Of a DNA stretch of 37,549 nucleotides, positions 36,294 through 37,549 are shown piece after piece; positions within the stretch are counted from its first letter, which is position 1, and every line of letters begins with the position of its first letter. The position numbers were made by a program, and so were the translations under genes. This DNA comes from Candidatus Sungbacteria bacterium RIFCSPLOWO2_01_FULL_47_32 (GTDB taxonomy: Bacteria > Patescibacteriota > Minisyncoccia > Sungbacterales > GWA2-42-14), in contig MHQP01000011.1 in NCBI GenBank assembly GCA_001820685.1, positions 1 to 37,549 of the forward strand, in the 5' to 3' direction. The notes under the pieces were generated by a model, which worked only from the letters and a program-made list of their open reading frames with translations, did no database searches and was not told where the DNA came from.

Positions 36294-37549
36294 ATGTCAA
36301 CATTCTTCGAGAACACTCTTAAAATATTGGAAGAAGCGGGAGCAATCGCCAAACTCGACGGCGGTATTTTGGCGTTTCTGAAAAAACCGAAAAATGTTTT
36401 GGAGTTCGAAATTTCGGTGGATATGGAAAAGGGGGGAACGAAAAAGTTTCAGGCGTGGCGCGTACAGCATAACGACGTTCTTGGCCCGTACAAAGGAGGG
36501 ATACGATTCCATCAGGATTCGAGCCTGGATGAAGTGCAAGCGCTCGCTTCTCTCATGACATGGAAAACTTCTCTTATGGGAATTCCTTTTGGAGGAGCAA
36601 AAGGAGCGGTCAGGGTGAATCCGAAAGATCTGACAAAAGGAGAACTTGAACAATTAAGCCGCGGGTTCGTGCGCGGAGTTTTTGATGCGATCGGCCCGGA
36701 GCGTGATGTTCCGGCGCCTGATGTAAATACCGACGGGCAAATCATGGCCTGGATGATGGATGAATACTCAAAAATGAAAGGGTACAATGTTCCGGCTGTT
36801 CTTACGGGCAAGCCCGTCGAACTTGGCGGTTCGCGTGGGCGCGATATTGCGACAGCGTTCGGAGGGTTTGTGGTGCTCCGCGAATACCTGAAAAAGGCAA
36901 GCGATGTTTCTCTTCTGACCGGCGACTTAACGTGCGCCGTGCAAGGGTTCGGGAATGTCGGCGGGCACATGGCGCGGATGCTTGCCGAAGCGGGGTTTAA
37001 GGTTGTAGCCCTTTCCGACTCGAAGGGAGCGATTCGTCGTTCGGAAGGAATCAACGTTTCCGAACTTATAAAAATGCAGAAAGAAAAAGGAATTATCAAC
37101 AACAAAACATGCTCTCTTGAAGAAGCCTCCGGAGGAAATTGTAAAATAATCGGCAACAAAGAACTTCTGGAATTTGATGTTGATATTCTTATACCGGCCG
37201 CCCTTGAGAACCAAATAACGAAAGACAACGCGGAGAAAATAAAGGCAAAAGTTGTCGTTGAGATGGCAAACGGGCCGACGACGAAAGAGGCGGAAGATAT
37301 TCTTGTTAAAAAGGGTGTAGCTGTCTTGCCCGATATCCTTGCAAACGGCGGGGGTGTGGCGGGTTCATATTTTGAGTGGGTTCAAAATTTACAGCGTTTC
37401 TATTGGGAAGAGGGAGAAGTTATTCAGCGATTAGACAAAGTGATGACCGATGCGTTTCGGGCAACCGCGCATACAAAAGGTGAATTTAAATGCACCTGGC
37501 GGCAGGCGGCGTTCGTCAGGGCGGTTAGTCGGGTGGCAAGTGCAATGAA
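36294..37549 (+). CDS. gdhA: Glutamate dehydrogenase, partial at the window edge
   Basis: Interconverts glutamate and 2-oxoglutarate plus ammonia with NAD(P). 418 codons are present and the frame is open at the window edge, but family length and the final AAFVRAVSRVASAM suggest only a few residues are missing. Motifs: GPYKGGIRFHQD with the substrate Lys, PFGGAKGAV with a catalytic Lys, VPAPDVNTDG with the catalytic Asp, and the Rossmann AVQGFGNVGGHMARMLAEAG. ATG at 36294; GGAGG lies about 14 nt upstream, wider than usual. An important source of amino nitrogen in an organism with few other biosynthetic genes in view. Confidence 0.94.
   Translation, partial: MSTFFENTLKILEEAGAIAKLDGGILAFLKKPKNVLEFEISVDMEKGGTKKFQAWRVQHNDVLGPYKGGIRFHQDSSLDEVQALASLMTWKTSLMGIPFGGAKGAVRVNPKDLTKGELEQLSRGFVRGVFDAIGPERDVPAPDVNTDGQIMAWMMDEYSKMKGYNVPAVLTGKPVELGGSRGRDIATAFGGFVVLREYLKKASDVSLLTGDLTCAVQGFGNVGGHMARMLAEAGFKVVALSDSKGAIRRSEGINVSELIKMQKEKGIINNKTCSLEEASGGNCKIIGNKELLEFDVDILIPAALENQITKDNAEKIKAKVVVEMANGPTTKEAEDILVKKGVAVLPDILANGGGVAGSYFEWVQNLQRFYWEEGEVIQRLDKVMTDAFRATAHTKGEFKCTWRQAAFVRAVSRVASAM

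Noticed and set aside
1-37549. tRNA, rRNA, CRISPR arrays, transposases
   Set aside because: I looked for cloverleaf arms, regularly spaced repeats and transposase motifs in the spacers and found none.

Overview
This window looks like a piece of a Patescibacteria (Candidate Phyla Radiation) chromosome, most likely Parcubacteria-like. This is inferred from gene content and not from any search. The evidence is a short alanyl-tRNA synthetase that stops after the editing domain, an FtsA/PilM-like ATPase next to a membrane protein with a baseplate-J-like domain, a PEGA/beta-propeller membrane protein, a CxxC-x17-CxxC zinc ribbon, a MurA with Asp in place of the catalytic Cys, compact genes and many apparently leaderless starts.

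Layout. 0-3.1 kb: mnmA, then three small exported proteins that look like divergent paralogues and a very basic 67-aa protein, each a separate transcription unit with its own TTGACA box and terminator. 3.1-8 kb: alaS, the FtsA/PilM-like gene and the J-domain membrane protein. 8-12.9 kb: a translation/transcription operon (infA, rpmJ, rpsM, rpsK, rpsD, rpoA, rplQ, rplM, rpsI) with structured spacers. 12.9-18.3 kb: accessory region with a three-tier nested inverted repeat, a histidine phosphatase, a Gfo/Idh/MocA dehydrogenase, a HAD phosphatase coupled to a GHMP kinase, and a class II aldolase-like fusion behind a palindromic operator. 18.3-19.3 kb: debris, with a pseudoknot-like RNA candidate, a truncated SET-domain gene and an antisense gene remnant. 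19.3-21.2 kb (minus strand): PEGA/propeller protein and small membrane proteins. 21.3-31.3 kb: core genes murA, mreB, a clamp-loader delta-prime-like gene, a BNR propeller, frr, pgeF, a frameshifted MFS transporter, tlyA and rseP.

31.3-37.5 kb: a zinc-ribbon gene behind a leader with mutually exclusive helices; a complex multi-helix intergenic element (31682-31872) that no gene explains; a run of redox genes (FAD/NAD oxidoreductase, membrane-anchored DsbA-like protein, DUF3105 protein, thioredoxin reductase); a small antisense gene; and glutamate dehydrogenase running off the right edge.

The strongest candidates for something undescribed are the 31682-31872 element, the zinc-ribbon leader, the 13175-13259 nested repeat, the 18361-18438 RNA candidate, the sugar-phosphate cluster and the recurring leaderless promoter architecture. 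No tRNA, rRNA, CRISPR array or insertion sequence was seen.
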